From positions 197-7,669 of the forward strand of contig MHKO01000015.1 of NCBI GenBank assembly GCA_001818435.1: a DNA stretch of 7,473 bases, in the 5' to 3' direction. Source of the DNA: Candidatus Komeilibacteria bacterium RIFCSPLOWO2_02_FULL_48_11 (lineage in GTDB: Bacteria; Patescibacteriota; Patescibacteriia; UBA2169). Positions 4,878 through 7,473 of the stretch are shown piece after piece (positions within the stretch are counted from its first letter, which is position 1; every line of letters starts with the position of its first letter). Below the pieces are notes generated by a model, which saw only the letters and a program-made list of their open reading frames with translations, was not told the DNA's origin and ran no database searches. The translations under genes and the position numbers were made by a program.

Positions 4878-7473
4878 TTAATTATAAGAAATTGATCTAA
4901 TAATATCCCAATCCACTATAGAACCCGGCAAACGGCGATAAATACTGACAAATATCTTAATGCCAGATTTCTCTTTTTCTAAATCCCTTTTCTCCGGCCG
5001 CAAACCATAAGCCATTGTCATGATTGAACGAGTGTCTTTCTCATCAGACAAATTCGCTTCTTGATTAAAAACCTTTTTGAAAGTTGCCAGAGCCATTTGT
5101 TCGGCCATGTTATTTCGTTTTTTGGGAAGTTGACTAGTAGCTATATTTACCAAATCTTCCCAGTCAGAAGCTATTTTAGGCAAAAAGCCAAACACTTGCT
5201 TGTAGGAACGCAACACGCTGGCCCGCTCTCCTATTCCCAGTTTTTCTGTACTCTTGGTGCCATAAACAATAAAATTGGTAGCTGCTCTATCTAAAACCAG
5301 ATACTTACCATAACTTTGCGTTACTCTTGCCTCTAGGGCAGTATCGCGCGTTTTACCCAGATAATCCAGGAGTATGTCTGTATTGGCGCTTGCCAAAGCA
5401 TTCAGAATTTCATCTTTAGTATATTGCTCGTTAGCTTGCCCGCCGATGAGGCGGGTTGGCCGTTCTACCTCCTCGCCAAGCACCTGTGGAACAGGAACTT
5501 CCGTGTTGCTTGAGCTTGATGAAGGATTTGACTGTGGAACTATGATAACAGCATTCGGAATGGCCACGATTTCTATGGTCTTGGATTTGGTTGATTCCAC
5601 ATTACCAGCCCTATCCGTTGCCCTGTACTGAATGGTGTTACTGCCTAATGCGGTTATTATAAACGAATTGCTATAAGTATTCCATGTACTGCCGTTATTT
5701 AGGCTATATTCAGTTTTAAGAACACCCGCGTTATCGTCAGTAGAGGCCAGATTAACAGTTGCGGCTGTCTGATACCTGTCGCCACCCAAACTACTGCCGG
5801 AAACAGTAATAGTGCTTGTTGGCTTGGTAATATCGGCCGATTGAGTACTATCGAGTATGGCACTGACAGATACAGGAGTAAAATTATTAGTGCCATTTTG
5901 ATCTACCTGTAAAACAGTATTAGAAATTGAATCCGCTAAAGTCACCGTGGCCGCGCTGGCCTCACTCACGGGAATGTCGCTATAGTAAGCCGTGGCCGTG
6001 ACTTCATTATTTTCGACTTTGGCCACCCGCAAGCTAAAGGTGCCGTCGCCGGTTCCGTCAAGCTGGACATTATAGGTTGCGCCATTTATATTAGGCAGAA
6101 AGACAAATTTGTCAGTGCCGATTTGCTCATAAGTAGCGCCGGGAATATTAGTTTCAATGTCGCCGTTGGCGTTGACGCCGACATGATTGCCGCTGGAATC
6201 ATAAACATGTAAATCCACCGGGCTATAGAGCGAGACTATCTGGCCGTTAAATACGCATTGATTGATATCTTGGGTAATATTAGAAAATTGCGAAATATCC
6301 GTATGGCCTGCGATAATTTGCGTGATAAGCTGTTTGATATTCAGTTGGCTGGACATAGTGGCATGCTCAACATCTTTAGCATAGAAAATTTTATCTTCTG
6401 GAATATTAATGGCTACGGCGCTGCTTAATGGCACCGTCCCGTCTCCGGCGACAAAACCGATATCATACTCTGTTTCAATGAATTTATTTTTTTTCATTAT
6501 AACTTTTCCCAATGTGGCCGTATCGCAGCCAACAATATTATAGGTATCTACGCCGGTAAAATTAAAATTATCCATCGCGTCAGAATGGAAACTTTCACCT
6601 AATTGCAATAAAGATGCATTGGCCCCAGCGGCGGTTAAAAAATTTTTCGTTCCAGCGTAATCATAGATTGTATTATCGGTTATGTCATAAAAATAACTTC
6701 CGAATTCCGTAACATATTTTTGGCTGGGTAGAAGTTCATACATGGATGGCATATTTTGCGCCAGATATTTAAGCTCGCCCGGATTTAAGAATGACATAAA
6801 TATTTTTATCAAATGGTCGCCAAATAAAAGCGTCTTGGTGGATTTAGGCGAACCAAGGTGCGGCGTGCCGACAAATACCAGTTTGTCTATTTTTGCAGAC
6901 GAATTATCCAATATATACTGCTTGGCTAGTAATCCGCCCATACTATGGGCCACAATATCAACCTTTTGACTGCCAATTTGGGCCAATATAGTGTCAATCT
7001 TATCTTTTAATTTCTGACTGCTATTTCTGATATCAAAACGCCAATCATAGGGAAAAACAAAAATGTCATTATTCTCGGCATAGTCGCTATCCTCAAACTG
7101 CATCATGATTCCCGTAAAATAATCATAAACGGGTATTCCCCCGAGAGTAGGCTTTCTTACAACATCTCCAACCTCAACTGAATCATCGCTCGGACTGCCA
7201 TCTATATTCATTGCCAAAGGATTCATAAAATCATCTAAAAACCAAAACAGCATCTGCTCAATATTTGGCCACAGAGTAAAAGGGATGAATCCCAATAACT
7301 CTCGCTTCATCTCCGTTCCCATAATCCCCGGCACCAAAATCACGGGGATATTCTTAACTTCAAACACTAACTCCCCGCTCGCCGGCAAACGGGCGGTATT
7401 CGTGCCGTCCGAGGCTTCAAAATGGTAGGAGTATGAACCCTTGCCGAACATGCCAGTGATGGGAGCGTAGTCA
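4878..7473 (-). CDS. Large predicted secreted LCAT-like lipase/acyltransferase with Ig-like and helical C-terminal domains (5' end missing)
   Basis: The frame is open to the window edge. The ATG at 7451 is internal because coding-like sequence ('DYAPITG') precedes it. Numbering is from that Met. Residues 1-33 end a beta domain. Residues 35-370 form an alpha/beta hydrolase like lecithin:cholesterol acyltransferase: 'PVILVPGIMGTEM' (oxyanion region), 'FPYDWRFD', 'DIVAHSMGG' with nucleophile Ser170, 'FVGTPHLGSP', 'GDGTVPLSS' with Asp337, and 'DVEHATM' with His363. The whole triad is present, so it is probably active on ester lipids. Residues about 400-530 are beta-rich. About 545-630 is Ig-like ('EYSLNNGSTWNTY', 'YRATDRAGNVES'). 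A Ser/Pro linker (639-657) leads to 'PQVLGEE' and a helical domain (about 675-857) with two 'F..LP....DW' repeats. This layout suits a secreted or surface protein. Its signal peptide would lie outside the window. It probably shares a transcript with the small membrane protein downstream. Confidence 0.88.
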   Translation of the reverse strand, partial: DYAPITGMFGKGSYSYHFEASDGTNTARLPASGELVFEVKNIPVILVPGIMGTEMKRELLGFIPFTLWPNIEQMLFWFLDDFMNPLAMNIDGSPSDDSVEVGDVVRKPTLGGIPVYDYFTGIMMQFEDSDYAENNDIFVFPYDWRFDIRNSSQKLKDKIDTILAQIGSQKVDIVAHSMGGLLAKQYILDNSSAKIDKLVFVGTPHLGSPKSTKTLLFGDHLIKIFMSFLNPGELKYLAQNMPSMYELLPSQKYVTEFGSYFYDITDNTIYDYAGTKNFLTAAGANASLLQLGESFHSDAMDNFNFTGVDTYNIVGCDTATLGKVIMKKNKFIETEYDIGFVAGDGTVPLSSAVAINIPEDKIFYAKDVEHATMSSQLNIKQLITQIIAGHTDISQFSNITQDINQCVFNGQIVSLYSPVDLHVYDSSGNHVGVNANGDIETNIPGATYEQIGTDKFVFLPNINGATYNVQLDGTGDGTFSLRVAKVENNEVTATAYYSDIPVSEASAATVTLADSISNTVLQVDQNGTNNFTPVSVSAILDSTQSADITKPTSTITVSGSSLGGDRYQTAATVNLASTDDNAGVLKTEYSLNNGSTWNTYSNSFIITALGSNTIQYRATDRAGNVESTKSKTIEIVAIPNAVIIVPQSNPSSSSSNTEVPVPQVLGEEVERPTRLIGGQANEQYTKDEILNALASANTDILLDYLGKTRDTALEARVTQSYGKYLVLDRAATNFIVYGTKSTEKLGIGERASVLRSYKQVFGFLPKIASDWEDLVNIATSQLPKKRNNMAEQMALATFKKVFNQEANLSDEKDTRSIMTMAYGLRPEKRDLEKEKSGIKIFVSIYRRLPGSIVDWDIIRSISYN

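Larger units (their letters stand above)
4557..5234 (-). repeat. Tandem duplication unit A (lipase C-terminal domain plus small membrane protein)
   Basis: Unit A runs from the codon for Ile739 ('IGERA') of the lipase to the stop of the 101-residue membrane protein. Its diverged partner, unit B (3905-4556), follows directly with no spacer. Confidence 0.75.

Noticed and set aside
1..7473. CRISPR arrays, tRNA, rRNA and riboswitches
   Set aside because: No regularly spaced short repeats, cloverleaf arms or conserved rRNA segments were seen. Spacers are too short for most riboswitches.

Overview
All genes in this window lie on the minus strand, so transcription runs from high to low coordinates. 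The window looks like a Candidate Phyla Radiation (Patescibacteria) bacterium. The main reason is a helical C-terminal domain with repeated 'F..LP....DW' motifs, which I recall as common on large secreted proteins of that group. That placement is from memory and has not been tested by a search. I see no RNA gene, CRISPR array or insertion sequence.

Layout in transcription order. (1) 7473-4878: a large envelope protein, cut at its 5' end by the window edge. It has an LCAT-like alpha/beta-hydrolase lipase domain, beta-rich domains, an Ig-like domain, a Ser/Pro linker and the helical C-terminal domain. (2) 4862-4557: an AT-rich gene for a three-helix membrane protein. (3) 4556-4224: a start-less, stop-free 110-codon copy of the lipase C-terminal domain, beginning on the first codon after the stop of gene 2. 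(4) 4198-3905: a second small three-helix membrane protein, homologous to gene 2. Items 1 to 4 form a diverged tandem duplication of a 'C-terminal domain plus small membrane protein' unit. (5) 3776-2932: a broken gene joining an N-terminal beta domain to a lysozyme/transglycosylase-like domain in a different frame. (6) 2935-2351: a DUF218/YdcF-like membrane protein that overlaps item 5 by ATGA. (7) 2184-967: a SleB/CwlJ-type cell-wall hydrolase with the same N-terminal beta domain as item 5. (8) 960-67: a membrane-anchored beta-propeller protein. (9) 53-1: the start of a probable Smr-domain gene.

The genes form a cell-envelope locus: a predicted secreted lipase with its membrane neighbours, two peptidoglycan-active enzymes sharing an N-terminal module, and a YdcF-like protein of a family tied to envelope and peptidoglycan homeostasis. 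Two features stand out. One is the tandem duplication that leaves an orphan C-terminal domain in frame behind a membrane-protein stop codon. The other is a 168-bp, 98.8% identical tract covering the starts of the two hydrolase genes, beyond which they are clearly diverged. It suggests recent gene conversion or module shuffling.
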